Shown here: piece after piece, positions 41,195 to 49,915 of the stretch | Numbering within the stretch: the first letter of the stretch is position 1 | Layout of the letters: the number at the start of each line of letters is the position of its first letter | From: Thermococcus sp. MV5 | GTDB lineage: Archaea; Methanobacteriota_B; Thermococci; Thermococcales; Thermococcaceae | Assembly (NCBI RefSeq): GCF_012027425.1 | Contig: NZ_SNUE01000005.1 | Coordinates: 1-64,000, forward strand | Length of the DNA stretch: 64,000 bases | Reading direction: 5' to 3' | Position numbers and translations under genes: made by a program | The notes under the pieces: generated by a model | Told to the model about the DNA's origin: nothing | The model's database searches: none | The model's input: only the letters and a program-made list of their open reading frames with translations

Positions 41195-42348
41195 TTTCTC
41201 ACCGCCTCGAATCCTCTCTTTAAGTCTTCAAGGAGATCCTCGACGTCCTCTATTCCAACCGAAACCCTGATGAGTGAGTCTCTTATGCCGACCTTCTCTC
41301 TCTCCTCCTTCGGAACTGATGCGTGGGTCATGATTGCCGGGAGCTCTATGAGCGACTCAACTCCTCCAAGGCTCTCGGCCAGAGCGAATATATCAAGACT
41401 CTCCACGAATCTTACTGCCTCCTCAAGGCCACCTTTAAGCTCGAATGAGAGCATTCCCCCAAATCCTTTCATCTGCCTCCTTGCGAGCTCGTGCTGTGGA
41501 TGTGAAGGCAAGCCTGGATAATAAACCCTCTCAACCAATGGGTGTTCTTCTAAATACTTCGCAATTTTCACAGCGTTCTTCTCGTGCCTCTCCATCCTAA
41601 CAGCAAGTGTTTTAATACCCCTCATAACGAGCCAGGAGTCAAAAGGTGACAAAATTGCACCGACTGCGTTTTGATGGAACTTCAACTTTTCATAAATCTC
41701 ATCGTCATTTACCATCACGGCTCCTCCGACAACATCGGAATGTCCTCCTAAGTATTTGGTAACGCTGTGGAGTACTATATCCCCCCCAAGGTCGAGGGGA
41801 TTTTGGAAGTAGGGACTTGCGAATGTGTTGTCCACAACCACGATTAAATTCCTCTCATGAGCAATCTCAGATATTGCCTTGATGTCAGCAAGCTTTAAAA
41901 GGGGATTTGTAGGGGTTTCGAGCCAAATCATCTTTGTATTTTCTTTTATTGCACTTCTAACCTTTTCAGGCTCTCTTGCATCTACATAAGTAAATTCAAT
42001 CCCAAAGCGCTCCATAACTCGGTTGAAGAGCCTTTTTGTTCCCCCATAGAGGTCATCGAAAGCCACAATGTGGTCGTCCTTTTTGAGCAGGGCTAAAAGT
42101 ATCGTGGATTCAGCCGCGAGCCCAGAAGAGAAAGCCAGCCCGTACTTCGCGTTTTCAAGTGTTGCTAGCTTCCTCTCAAGGCTGTCCCTTGTGGGATTGC
42201 CGCTTCTCGAATAGATGTAGCCCTCCTCAACCTCCCTTATGTTCCTCTTCGCAAAAGTGGTCGAGAGGTGAATGGGGGAAACAACATCGCCATGCTGCAT
42301 CTCACTTGGATCTTCACCGACATGAATAGCTTTGGTTGAAAACCTCAT
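41191..42348 (-). CDS. Cystathionine gamma-lyase/synthase (PLP enzyme)
   Basis: This 385-residue Cys/Met-metabolism PLP enzyme has STKAIHVGEDPSEMQHGDVV at the N terminus, YIYSRSGNPTRDSLERKLA, the PLP-binding DNTFASPYFQNPL and the Schiff-base Lys in HSVTKYLGGHSDVVGG. The family covers cystathionine gamma-lyase and gamma-synthase; next to a cystathionine beta-synthase-like gene the lyase role (cystathionine to cysteine) is more likely. It overlaps both neighbours by 4 nt, so three genes form a tight operon. Confidence 0.92.
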   Translation of the reverse strand: MRFSTKAIHVGEDPSEMQHGDVVSPIHLSTTFAKRNIREVEEGYIYSRSGNPTRDSLERKLATLENAKYGLAFSSGLAAESTILLALLKKDDHIVAFDDLYGGTKRLFNRVMERFGIEFTYVDAREPEKVRSAIKENTKMIWLETPTNPLLKLADIKAISEIAHERNLIVVVDNTFASPYFQNPLDLGGDIVLHSVTKYLGGHSDVVGGAVMVNDDEIYEKLKFHQNAVGAILSPFDSWLVMRGIKTLAVRMERHEKNAVKIAKYLEEHPLVERVYYPGLPSHPQHELARRQMKGFGGMLSFELKGGLEEAVRFVESLDIFALAESLGGVESLIELPAIMTHASVPKEEREKVGIRDSLIRVSVGIEDVEDLLEDLKRGFEAVRK

Positions 42349-43517
42349 CTCAACCCCTCCAGAACCTTTTCATCATCAATCTCAAAACCATTCTCAAGAA
42401 GCCATTTGTCATTGAATATCTTTGTTAAATAGTTCCTTCCGGTGTCTGGGAATATTATAACGACCCTCTTTCCTTTTACTCCATTTTCTTTGAGATATTT
42501 TATTGCTCCATAGAGTGCTGCTCCTGAAGAGCCACCAACTAGAATCCCTTCTTTCCTCGCCAAGAAGCGCGTCATTGCAAAAGCTTCCTGATCATTGACG
42601 ATAACTATATCATCCACTAGGTTCAAATCAACGGTTTCTGGGAGAATGTCTTCTCCAATTCCTTCTACCAAGTATGGGTGGGCCTTTTTAATGGCCTCTT
42701 CTAGACTTATACCTCTTTTTACAAGGTTGTAAATTGAACCAACAGGATCAACGCCTATTATTCTCACATCATTCCTCTTTTCTTTTATGTAGCGTCCGAT
42801 GCCAGTGATGGTTCCACCGGTACCGATGCCAGCAAATAGATAGTTTATACTACCTTTTGTTTGTTTCCAGATCTCTCTCGCTGTGGTCGCATAGTGTGCC
42901 AGAGGGTTGTATTTGTTGAAGTACTGATTTGGAATATAAGCGTAAGGTGTTTCTTTAACTCTTTCATCTAGAATTGCCCTAAGTTCATCAATCTTCTCCT
43001 CTTTTACAAGCTTTTGTACGTATTCCACTATCTCTTTGAGTTCTTCTCGAGTTACTGACCTTTTTTTCTTCCAGATGAGGTTTCTTACAGCCTCAGCTAC
43101 CTTGTAGTAAGAGTTTGGATCACCTAGGGCAACAGCAGTAGGTGTTCTGATCACGAAAGCTCCTAGGGCTTTAAGAAGAAACTCCTTTTCAAGACTCATT
43201 TTATCTGGCATCGTGAAAACTGTTAAGTATCCTTCATCTGCCGCCACCAGTGCTAAACCCAAGCCAGTGTTTCCTGAAGTAGGCTCTATTATAACTCCGC
43301 CCTCAACTATTTTTCCTTCTTTTTTAGCGCCTTCAATCATGTATTTGCCTATTCTGTCTTTTATACTTCCTCCAGGATTGAAAAACTCTACTTTAGCATA
43401 TAACTCATTCTTGACGTTGAAATACTTCTCTATCTTTTTAAGCCTGACTAAGGGGGTTTCCCCGATAGTCTGTACGATGTCATCATAAATGCCCAATTTT
43501 GTATAATTTTCTACCAT
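42345..43517 (-). CDS. Cystathionine beta-synthase/cysteine synthase family (PLP)
   Basis: This 390-residue fold-type II PLP enzyme has IGETPLVRLKKIEKYF and the PLP Lys in NPGGSIKDRIGKYMIEG, plus PTSGNTGLGLALVAADEGY and GIGTGGTITGIGRYIKE. A segment (about residues 145-190) between the lobes, SVTREELKEIVEYVQKLVKEEK, is an insertion compared with bacterial CysK. There is no CBS-pair regulatory domain at the C terminus. Coupled to cystathionine gamma-lyase it suggests a reverse transsulfuration route from homocysteine to cysteine. GGTGGGGG sets ATG at 43517. Confidence 0.9.
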   Translation of the reverse strand: MVENYTKLGIYDDIVQTIGETPLVRLKKIEKYFNVKNELYAKVEFFNPGGSIKDRIGKYMIEGAKKEGKIVEGGVIIEPTSGNTGLGLALVAADEGYLTVFTMPDKMSLEKEFLLKALGAFVIRTPTAVALGDPNSYYKVAEAVRNLIWKKKRSVTREELKEIVEYVQKLVKEEKIDELRAILDERVKETPYAYIPNQYFNKYNPLAHYATTAREIWKQTKGSINYLFAGIGTGGTITGIGRYIKEKRNDVRIIGVDPVGSIYNLVKRGISLEEAIKKAHPYLVEGIGEDILPETVDLNLVDDIVIVNDQEAFAMTRFLARKEGILVGGSSGAALYGAIKYLKENGVKGKRVVIIFPDTGRNYLTKIFNDKWLLENGFEIDDEKVLEGLR

Positions 43518-43691
43518 CTTAACCCCCACCTACCCATTGATGAATAAAAATGCATATATATCTTTCGGTTGTGGCAAAGCTGCATTTTGAAAAATCGAAA
43601 ATATTTCAGCTAGATTTAACAAAAGGTTTTGAATAAAACGTTTTGGACATAAATGTAGAATGAAGAGATGGTATTCATCCTAGAGACAGAT

Positions 43692-43727
43692 TCTGACATC
43701 CTCCCCGTCGTGAAGGCGAGGCTTTCA
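43692..43727 (-). repeat. Orphan omega-RNA scaffold-like hairpin C
   Basis: On the minus strand it reads GAAAGCCTCGCCTTCACGAC then GGGGAGGATGTCAG. It shares about 30 nt with copy D at 55168. It lies between the PLP operon and a methyltransferase with no tnpB nearby. The stem pairs CCTCGCC-type with GGGGAGG-type arms around TTCACGAC. The 250-nt gap around it holds no gene. Confidence 0.6.
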
Positions 43728-43767
43728 AAAGAAAAATGTAAAAATGATGCGTAGGATGCTAGTTTGA

Positions 43768-44385
43768 TTACTTGTCTGCAGGTTTTGTGGCAATTATGAG
43801 CCTCACAATATCAAAGAATAAATTCTCGACTTTCTCTATCTTAAAACCTGCGTGGTCAATGTTTTTCTGAGTTTCTCTGAGCATTGAAGTGCCGAGAAGT
43901 GTTTTGATGAAAGGTTCCATGAGATAGAGGGGGATATTTAAAAGCCTCGAGTTGCTTTTCATATGTTCCAAAAATATGGCAGTTCCTCCTGGTTTCAGAA
44001 CCCTATACACTTCTTTCAGTCCTTTAATTGGGTCAAGAACTGTACAAAAAACAAAGGTGCTTACAACAGTATCAAAGGTATTGTCATCGAATTCCATATT
44101 TTGAGCGTCCATGTGGAGCAACTTAACATTATCTAATTTAAGTTCTTTTTTTCTTTTTTCAGCTTTTTCAAGCATTCCTCGACTGAAATCTATACCTATT
44201 ACTTCGACCCCTTCTGGATAATATGGAAGGTTTTTTCCAGTTCCAATACCAATCTCAAGAACTTTGCCTTTGGCTAAGCTTAAAGCTTTCTTTCTATATT
44301 TCGAAAATGCTCTCATTTCCATAGGGCTCTCAAAAAGATCATAAATTTTTGAAAATCGATCATACTTTTTTGCTGGAGTGCTCAT
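43768..44385 (-). CDS. SAM-dependent methyltransferase (UbiE/PmtA-like)
   Basis: This 205-residue class I methyltransferase has YDRFSKIYDLFESPMEMRAFSKYRKKAL, motif I KVLEIGIGTGKNLPYYP, GIDFSRGMLEKAEKRKKEL, and TVVSTFVFCTVLDPIKGLKEVYRVLKPGG. The pattern fits the UbiE/phosphatidylethanolamine methyltransferase-like branch, whose members also act on small metalloid or lipid substrates. The start is ATG 44385 with a weak upstream site. It lies between the PLP operon and the copper-protein genes; the substrate is unknown. Confidence 0.85.
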   Translation of the reverse strand: MSTPAKKYDRFSKIYDLFESPMEMRAFSKYRKKALSLAKGKVLEIGIGTGKNLPYYPEGVEVIGIDFSRGMLEKAEKRKKELKLDNVKLLHMDAQNMEFDDNTFDTVVSTFVFCTVLDPIKGLKEVYRVLKPGGTAIFLEHMKSNSRLLNIPLYLMEPFIKTLLGTSMLRETQKNIDHAGFKIEKVENLFFDIVRLIIATKPADK

Positions 44386-44539
44386 TTTTTTCACAGTTTG
44401 TAGTTCTGCAAACTTTCAATTAAGTTTATTCCTTCGATTTGGTAAATTTTGCCATGGTTAATTCTCATGATGCAAATAATAAGCCTATTATCCATCGCCA
44501 TCTTATCTGAGTGTGAAGATATAAAAAGGTGATGTAGAA

Positions 44540-44875
44540 ATGGAATGGAAGTCAGTATTAATTGGGTTTATAATTGGAGCGCTCATAGCACTTCCTTATG
44601 GTTTAGCTCATTCAGGAGCATTTAATGCGGATGATAGGAGTAGTTTTTGGAATGAATTTGGACCAATGATGGGCCCTATGCATGGTGGAATGATGGGACA
44701 TGGCATGATGGATGAACATGAGGAGATGGAGGGATACATGGAGACAGGTAACTTTCCTGAAATGCACGAGGAAATGGAAGAAGAGATGGAGGAGCACATG
44801 AGTGAAGATTGGAAAGAGATGCATGAATACTGTGAAAGGTTTATGGGTATAGAGGAAGATTCAGAAGATGAGTAA
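44540..44875 (+). CDS. Secreted or membrane-anchored Met/His-rich acidic protein
   Basis: This 111-residue protein begins with a hydrophobic segment (VLIGFIIGALIALPYGLAH) acting as signal or anchor. The rest is rich in Met, Glu and His: GPMMGPMHGGMMGHGMMDEHEEM and EMHEEMEEEMEEHMSEDWKEM. Methionine clusters of this type bind Cu(I) in periplasmic copper proteins, so I infer extracellular copper binding. GGTGATG precedes the ATG. Neighbours (copR, copA, copB, CcdA-like) support a copper role. Confidence 0.75.
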   Translation: MEWKSVLIGFIIGALIALPYGLAHSGAFNADDRSSFWNEFGPMMGPMHGGMMGHGMMDEHEEMEGYMETGNFPEMHEEMEEEMEEHMSEDWKEMHEYCERFMGIEEDSEDE

Positions 44876-44924
44876 ATTAACTAATGCTTTTTATTTTTTG
44901 TAATCTTTTTCAGGAGGGAATACT

Positions 44925-45278
44925 ATGAGAAGGGCTCTTTTTGGGATTTTAGTTTCAGCAATATTAATCCTGTCTCTCTCATACTACAGTATAGTTTCTA
45001 AGGAGCAGGATGTTTTTTCTGGATATGTTGTTGAGGGAAAACCTGTAGAGGTTCAAAATGCCGTGGTTCTTGCTGATACTGATTGTGTACCTGATAAAGA
45101 GTATACGAGTCTTACATGCACTGCGATAATTGAGGTTGGAGAAGAAATTCTGAAAGTACGTTATACTCATCCCATCGAGGTGCCATGCCTATCAAGAGGA
45201 GACAAGGTTAACATATTCATAAGGGAGGATTTAACACTTAGACTGATACGTGTAAGCAAACCTTCAATGGAGCATTAA
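44925..45278 (+). CDS. Secreted/anchored hypothetical protein
   Basis: This codes for 117 residues with an N-terminal hydrophobic segment (ALFGILVSAILILSLSYYSIV) and a soluble beta-rich remainder that has three Cys (TDCVPDKEYTSLTCTAIIEV and VPCLSRGDKVNIFI). The Cys pattern could form a disulfide or metal site outside the cell. AGGAGGGAATACT precedes the ATG. It lies between the Met-rich and CcdA-like genes and is probably in the same transcript. No family is recognised. Confidence 0.65.
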   Translation: MRRALFGILVSAILILSLSYYSIVSKEQDVFSGYVVEGKPVEVQNAVVLADTDCVPDKEYTSLTCTAIIEVGEEILKVRYTHPIEVPCLSRGDKVNIFIREDLTLRLIRVSKPSMEH

Positions 45279-45320
45279 GTTGTCTGGCAATCAAGTGTTG
45301 CTCTTTAAGGGGTGCGAAAA

Positions 45321-46064
45321 ATGAAAGGGAAGGTTATTTTAATATTGTTTAGCGTACTGAGTATGGGGAAAGGAGTCCTAGCGGAAAGTGTTAGTGAGTT
45401 TACTGGTTTAACTACCTTTTCAGTAATAGCGCTTGGGATTTTAAATGCATTTAGACCTTCTGTTTTTTTAATGATAGTATTTCTCTTATCAATGATTGCT
45501 TTGCTTGATGAGAATAAAATCCTTAAAGTTGGTCTTTCATTTACTGCAGGTGCCTTTTTAGGCTATACCATAATAGCTTCTGCTTTGATGAATCTTCACG
45601 GAAAATTCCTGTTTTTAAAGTATTTTGTAGTGGCTTTTGGAATTATGGTAGGAATTTATAAAATACTTTCTTCACTTGGACATGTGAAAATCTCTCCTAA
45701 TAATCCTTTAAGAGAAAGAAGTAATAGAATACTGGAAAAAGCGACTTCGCCGCCTAGTGCTTTTTTAGTAGGAGGTCTCATGTCTTTCTTCTCACTTTCA
45801 TGTATTCTTCCTTCATACCTCTTAGTGACTTCTCTCCTTTCGGATGGATTTTCACTAGGTGTTAGAGCGGCTCTTTTAGCTATATTTATTGGTATATCAG
45901 TTTTTCCTTTGGTCTTAGTCACTCTAGGATTTCATTACGGCAATAAGTATACAAGACTTGGAATGGCAGTCGACACACTCTCAAAAATGAGTGGAAGAGG
46001 GGATCTAGCTATGGGTGTGATCTTGGTGACTGTGAGTGTTCTTTACCTTTTGTTCCTTGGATAG
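45321..46064 (+). CDS. CcdA/DsbD-like membrane protein lacking one redox Cys
   Basis: This 247-residue integral membrane protein has about six helices in a DsbD/CcdA-like layout. The first core motif (NPC-x-LP in CcdA) reads NAFRPSVF, so its Cys is gone, while the second (FFSLSCILPSYLL) keeps one Cys. It begins with a signal-like segment. It may carry electrons poorly, or act in another way, for example with the neighbouring copper proteins. The end overlaps the convergent copR gene by 60 nt. Confidence 0.7.
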   Translation: MKGKVILILFSVLSMGKGVLAESVSEFTGLTTFSVIALGILNAFRPSVFLMIVFLLSMIALLDENKILKVGLSFTAGAFLGYTIIASALMNLHGKFLFLKYFVVAFGIMVGIYKILSSLGHVKISPNNPLRERSNRILEKATSPPSAFLVGGLMSFFSLSCILPSYLLVTSLLSDGFSLGVRAALLAIFIGISVFPLVLVTLGFHYGNKYTRLGMAVDTLSKMSGRGDLAMGVILVTVSVLYLLFLG

Positions 46065-46625
46065 TCTAACCTTTTCTAAATTCTCTCTTGCTTTTTTAAA
46101 CTCTCTAAAACAGGTTTCACAGCAGAAGAAATACACTTTATTGCGGTACTTATATACTATAGGTTCCTCGACAATGTCCTTTCCACAATAATCACATTTG
46201 AATGGGACTCTTATCTTTATTGGTCTCTCTCGCTCTCTCATCTCTAGTACTGGCATTATCTCAACTACTTCAAACCCAGCCTTCTCAACAACTTGCCTAA
46301 GCTGCTCCATGTTTTCTATTGCAATCTTTATAATATACTTTTTGCTTGTAAACTTATTAATCTCGATGATCTCGTCAAATTCTTCAAGTTTTTCAGGAGT
46401 TTCGGTTTTGATTATCAGTATTACCATATTCTCTGCTCTCTCAAGTTCTGGAGAAATTTTTATTGTATATCCTCTGATTATTCCCTCTTTTTCTAGTTTT
46501 TCTAATCTTGCTCTTACAGTGGGTCTGCTTACTCCTAGAATTTCTGCTAATTCAGAGATGCTAAGCCTTGAGTTGTCCCTCAGTAGATATATGATCTTTA
46601 AGTCAATTTCATCAAGCTTTACCAT
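46005..46625 (-). CDS. copR: CopR, Lrp-like regulator with TRASH metal domain
   Basis: This 206-residue protein has an AsnC/Lrp-type HTH (LSISELAEILGVSRPTVRARLEKLEKEG, residues 17-45), a central ACT-like ligand fold and a C-terminal TRASH motif (KCDYCGKDIVEEPIVYKYRN then FFCCETCFREF), with a His tail THSHQDHTHS. CopR of Thermococcales senses copper and controls the divergent copA. GGAGGGT supports the ATG at 46625 over the in-frame upstream start at 46667. Confidence 0.93.
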   Translation of the reverse strand: MVKLDEIDLKIIYLLRDNSRLSISELAEILGVSRPTVRARLEKLEKEGIIRGYTIKISPELERAENMVILIIKTETPEKLEEFDEIIEINKFTSKKYIIKIAIENMEQLRQVVEKAGFEVVEIMPVLEMRERERPIKIRVPFKCDYCGKDIVEEPIVYKYRNKVYFFCCETCFREFKKARENLEKVRLSKEQKVKNTHSHQDHTHS

Positions 46626-46757
46626 TTGGACCCTCCTACAAGTATTCACATTTATCATGGTTATCAAACTATAAAAATTTTCCTATGTTAATTTACATTT
46701 TGTTAAGAAATAACTTCAATAATTCTCCTAATAGACTATATAACAGAGGTGAATCTC

Positions 46758-49163
46758 ATGGACGTGAATATTAAAATTACTGGAATGAGTTGCGCTTCCT
46801 GTGTTAAAACTATAGAGCTAGCTCTTAGAGAACTAGAGGGTATAAAGGATGTTAAAGTAAACTTAGCGACAGAAAGTGCATATGTTAAATTCGACGAATC
46901 TGTGGTTAATATAACTCAAATCATTAGAGCAATAGAGAGTGTTGGCTATGGTGTCGTAAGAGAAAAGAGAGATGTAGTAATTAAAATCGGCGGCATGACT
47001 TGTGCGTCGTGTGTAAAAACGATAGAAGTTGCCCTAAAAGAGTTACCGGGGGTACTGGACGTTAAAGTAAACCTTGCCACTGAGAAGGCAACTGTCAGTT
47101 ATGATCCAACATTAGTAGATATGGAAGATATTCAAAAGACCATAGAAGAGTTTGGTTATCAATTTTTGGGTGTTGAAGGAGAAGAGAGTGTGGATATTGA
47201 AAAAGAAGCAAGAGAAAGACATCTAAAAGATATGAAGAAAAAACTTATTGTTGCTTGGACATTCGGTGGAATTATAACTCTAATGACTTATAGATGGCTT
47301 TTGGGCTTTGAGTTTGAGATCCCTTACATGCTCTGGATACAGTTTGTCTTAGCGACACCAGTCATAGCGTACTCAGGAAAAGAAATGTTCATAAAAGCCG
47401 TTAGGTCTTTGAGACATAAGACGCTCAACATGGATGTGATGTACTCAATGGGTGTAGGGTCAGCATACATTGCTAGCGTGCTTGCAACAGTTGGTATTTT
47501 GCCCAAGGAATACAACTTCTATGAAGCAAGTGTGCTCTTATTGGCATTCTTGCTTTTGGGTAGGTATTTAGAGCACGTAGCGAAGGGCAGAACTAGTGAG
47601 GCAATTAAGAAGCTCATGGGTCTGCAGGCCAAGAAAGCAACTATAATCAGGGATGGAAAGGAAATTGAGATACCTGTGAGCCAGGTTAAAGTTGGAGACA
47701 TTGTGATTGTCAAGCCTGGAGAAAAGATCCCCGTTGATGGTATAGTACTTGAAGGGGAAAGCTATGTTGATGAATCTATGATTACAGGAGAACCAATTCC
47801 AAATTTGAAGAAGAAAGGCGATGAAGTTATTGGTGGAACTATAAACAGAAACTCTGTCTTAAAGATTGAGGCAAAAAGAGTTGGGGGAGACACGGTTTTA
47901 GCTCAAATAATTAAACTCGTTGAGGAAGCTCAGAACACTAGACCACCAATACAAAGGATAGCTGATAGAATAGTGACTTACTTTATTCCTGTAGTGTTAA
48001 CAATAGGCTTAATCTCCTTTGCATATTGGGGATTCATAGCAAAGCAGCCGCTCATCTTTGCATTCACCACGCTGATTAGCGTCTTAGTGATAGCATGTCC
48101 ATGTGCCTTTGGACTGGCAACTCCAACGGCCCTAACGGTTGGAATGGGCAAAGGGGCTGAGATGGGAATTTTAATTAAGAACGGTGAAGTGCTTGAGATA
48201 GCGAGAAAGGCCACAGTGGTGCTCTTTGACAAGACAGGAACCCTAACGAAAGGAAAGCCAGAGGTTACGGATGTAATAACTTTTGGCATAGACGAGAAAG
48301 AGCTGTTAGAATTGGTAGCATCTGCCGAAAAGCGTTCAGAGCACCCCTTGGGAGAGGCAATCGTTAGAAAAGCCCAAGAGCTTGGCTTGGAGTTGGAAGA
48401 GCCTGAGCAGTTTGAGACAATTACTGGAAAAGGTGTTAAGGCTAAGGTGCGTGGAAGGGAAGTCTTAGCTGGAAACAGAAAGCTGTTAAGAGAGAACGGA
48501 TATTCAATAGAGCGCATTGAAAAGACGCTCCACAAGCTCGAAGATAAGGCAAAAACGGCTATAATAATAGCTATAGACGGCGAGATAGTCGGCGTCATCG
48601 GAATTGCGGACACAATAAAGGAGCATGCAAAGGAAGCTATTGAGGAACTGCACAAAATGGGCAAGAAAGTAGGCATGATTACTGGGGACAATAGGAGGAC
48701 TGCAAATGCAATAGCAAAACAATTAGGAGTTGACTATGTCTTAGCTGAAGTCCTGCCTCAAGACAAGGCTAATGAGGTTAGAAAGCTCCAAGAGAAGGGA
48801 GAAGTGGTCATCTTTGTTGGGGATGGGATTAACGACGCCCCCGCTTTAGCTCAAGCAGATATAGGTATAGCGGTAAGCTCTGGAACCGACATAGCTATGG
48901 AAAGCGGAGAAATAGTTCTCATGAGGAACGACATAAGAGATGTCGTTAAAGCAATAAAGCTCAGCCAAAAAACGCTCTCAAAGATTAAGCAGAACTTTTT
49001 CTGGGCGATGATTTACAACATAATCCTAATCCCAATAGCCGCAGGATTGGCATACATCCTCCTTGGAATCCAGTTCCAGCCAGAGTGGGCTGCAGGTGCA
49101 ATGTCATTAAGTAGTGTGAGTGTTGTGAGTAACTCTCTCTTATTGAAGAGGACTAGGATTTGA
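46758..49163 (+). CDS. copA: CopA, Cu(I) P-type ATPase with two HMA domains
   Basis: This 801-residue pump has two N-terminal HMA domains, [20 protein letters not shown] and [20 protein letters not shown], each with CASC for Cu(I). The membrane motif is [18 protein letters not shown] (CPC, P1B-1), with [13 protein letters not shown] and [16 protein letters not shown]. It expels Cu(I). AGAGGTGAATCTC precedes ATG 46758. It is divergent from copR with 132 nt between, where the operator must lie; I could not define it. A thioredoxin gene follows 12 nt later. Confidence 0.95.
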   Translation: MDVNIKITGMSCASCVKTIELALRELEGIKDVKVNLATESAYVKFDESVVNITQIIRAIESVGYGVVREKRDVVIKIGGMTCASCVKTIEVALKELPGVLDVKVNLATEKATVSYDPTLVDMEDIQKTIEEFGYQFLGVEGEESVDIEKEARERHLKDMKKKLIVAWTFGGIITLMTYRWLLGFEFEIPYMLWIQFVLATPVIAYSGKEMFIKAVRSLRHKTLNMDVMYSMGVGSAYIASVLATVGILPKEYNFYEASVLLLAFLLLGRYLEHVAKGRTSEAIKKLMGLQAKKATIIRDGKEIEIPVSQVKVGDIVIVKPGEKIPVDGIVLEGESYVDESMITGEPIPNLKKKGDEVIGGTINRNSVLKIEAKRVGGDTVLAQIIKLVEEAQNTRPPIQRIADRIVTYFIPVVLTIGLISFAYWGFIAKQPLIFAFTTLISVLVIACPCAFGLATPTALTVGMGKGAEMGILIKNGEVLEIARKATVVLFDKTGTLTKGKPEVTDVITFGIDEKELLELVASAEKRSEHPLGEAIVRKAQELGLELEEPEQFETITGKGVKAKVRGREVLAGNRKLLRENGYSIERIEKTLHKLEDKAKTAIIIAIDGEIVGVIGIADTIKEHAKEAIEELHKMGKKVGMITGDNRRTANAIAKQLGVDYVLAEVLPQDKANEVRKLQEKGEVVIFVGDGINDAPALAQADIGIAVSSGTDIAMESGEIVLMRNDIRDVVKAIKLSQKTLSKIKQNFFWAMIYNIILIPIAAGLAYILLGIQFQPEWAAGAMSLSSVSVVSNSLLLKRTRI

Positions 49164-49174
49164 GGTGGTTAAGA

Positions 49175-49471
49175 ATGATTAAAGGATTTGAGGGGGATTT
49201 TGAGGTGGTCAAGAGGGCTAAACATGCCCTCCTCTGGTTTTCCTCTCCCGGCTGCCCTCCGTGCAAGATGATTAAACCATTTATGTATGAGCTCAGTGAG
49301 AAGTATAAGGAAGTGGATATAGAGAAATATCACAGGGTGGCTCAGACTTTTGAGGTATTAAATGTTCCAACGTTGGTTTATCTAAAGAAAGGTAAAGAAG
49401 TCCACAGGCAAAATTTGGTAAGGAGAAAAGAGGAAGTGGAAGAAAGATTAAGAAAACTACTCAAAGTTTAA
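49175..49471 (+). CDS. Thioredoxin-like protein, CPPC active site
   Basis: This 98-residue single-domain thioredoxin fold has LLWFSSPGCPPCKMIKPFMYEL (active site CPPC) and NVPTLVYLKKG (cis-Pro). It begins 12 nt after copA, with GAGGTGG over the copA stop, so it is in the copA transcript. It probably keeps copper-binding Cys reduced or handles thiols under copper stress. Confidence 0.9.
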   Translation: MIKGFEGDFEVVKRAKHALLWFSSPGCPPCKMIKPFMYELSEKYKEVDIEKYHRVAQTFEVLNVPTLVYLKKGKEVHRQNLVRRKEEVEERLRKLLKV

Positions 49472-49539
49472 CTTCAAACGAGTTTGAACCTTTCGCCAAG
49501 CTTTTATATTTTTAAACAAATCCTAAGTTGGTGAACATT

Positions 49540-49902
49540 ATGAGAAAGCCAACTGTAATTTTAATTTTAATTTTCATTGCAGTTGCAGGTTTAGTGTATT
49601 TCCATAGTTCTTCTGGGGAAAATAAAGAGAGAATAATAAAACTTAAAGCTACCTTTCGAATGGGAGGGGCTATTTATACAGGTTATGAAATGCGAGGAGA
49701 CACGCTTGTCTTTAAATTTGAAAGAAAAGGGGATTTCTTCACACAAGCCATAGAAACTAAGGAAGTCACCACTGAGGAAAAACTCTCCCCTAAGGGAGTT
49801 ATTATGGAAGTTATAACTAATGGGGAAACTAAAACATACGAGGCAAAATTCATTGATGAAAGTGAGGAAATAGCACTTTATGAAGCTTCTGAATTGGAGT
49901 GA
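49540..49902 (+). CDS. Anchored extracytoplasmic protein, unknown
   Basis: This 120-residue protein has an N-terminal membrane segment (PTVILILIFIAVAGLVYF) and a soluble beta-rich domain ending in TYEAKFIDESEEIALYEASELE. There are no Cys and no recognised motifs. GGTGAACATT precedes the ATG. It follows the thioredoxin gene by about 70 nt with a TTTTATATTTTTAAAC TATA region near 49500, so it may have its own promoter. The function is unknown. Confidence 0.6.
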   Translation: MRKPTVILILIFIAVAGLVYFHSSSGENKERIIKLKATFRMGGAIYTGYEMRGDTLVFKFERKGDFFTQAIETKEVTTEEKLSPKGVIMEVITNGETKTYEAKFIDESEEIALYEASELE

Positions 49903-49915
49903 GAACTTGCTCCTC

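Noticed and set aside
46626..46757. A specific CopR operator between copR and copA
   Set aside because: The gap is AT-rich with several weak repeats (for example around TTAATTTACATTTTGTTAAG) but none stands out enough to call.
47978..48691. 237-codon minus-strand frame inside copA
   Set aside because: Antisense shadow of the ATPase with Ser/Pro/Ile-rich sequence and no start signal.
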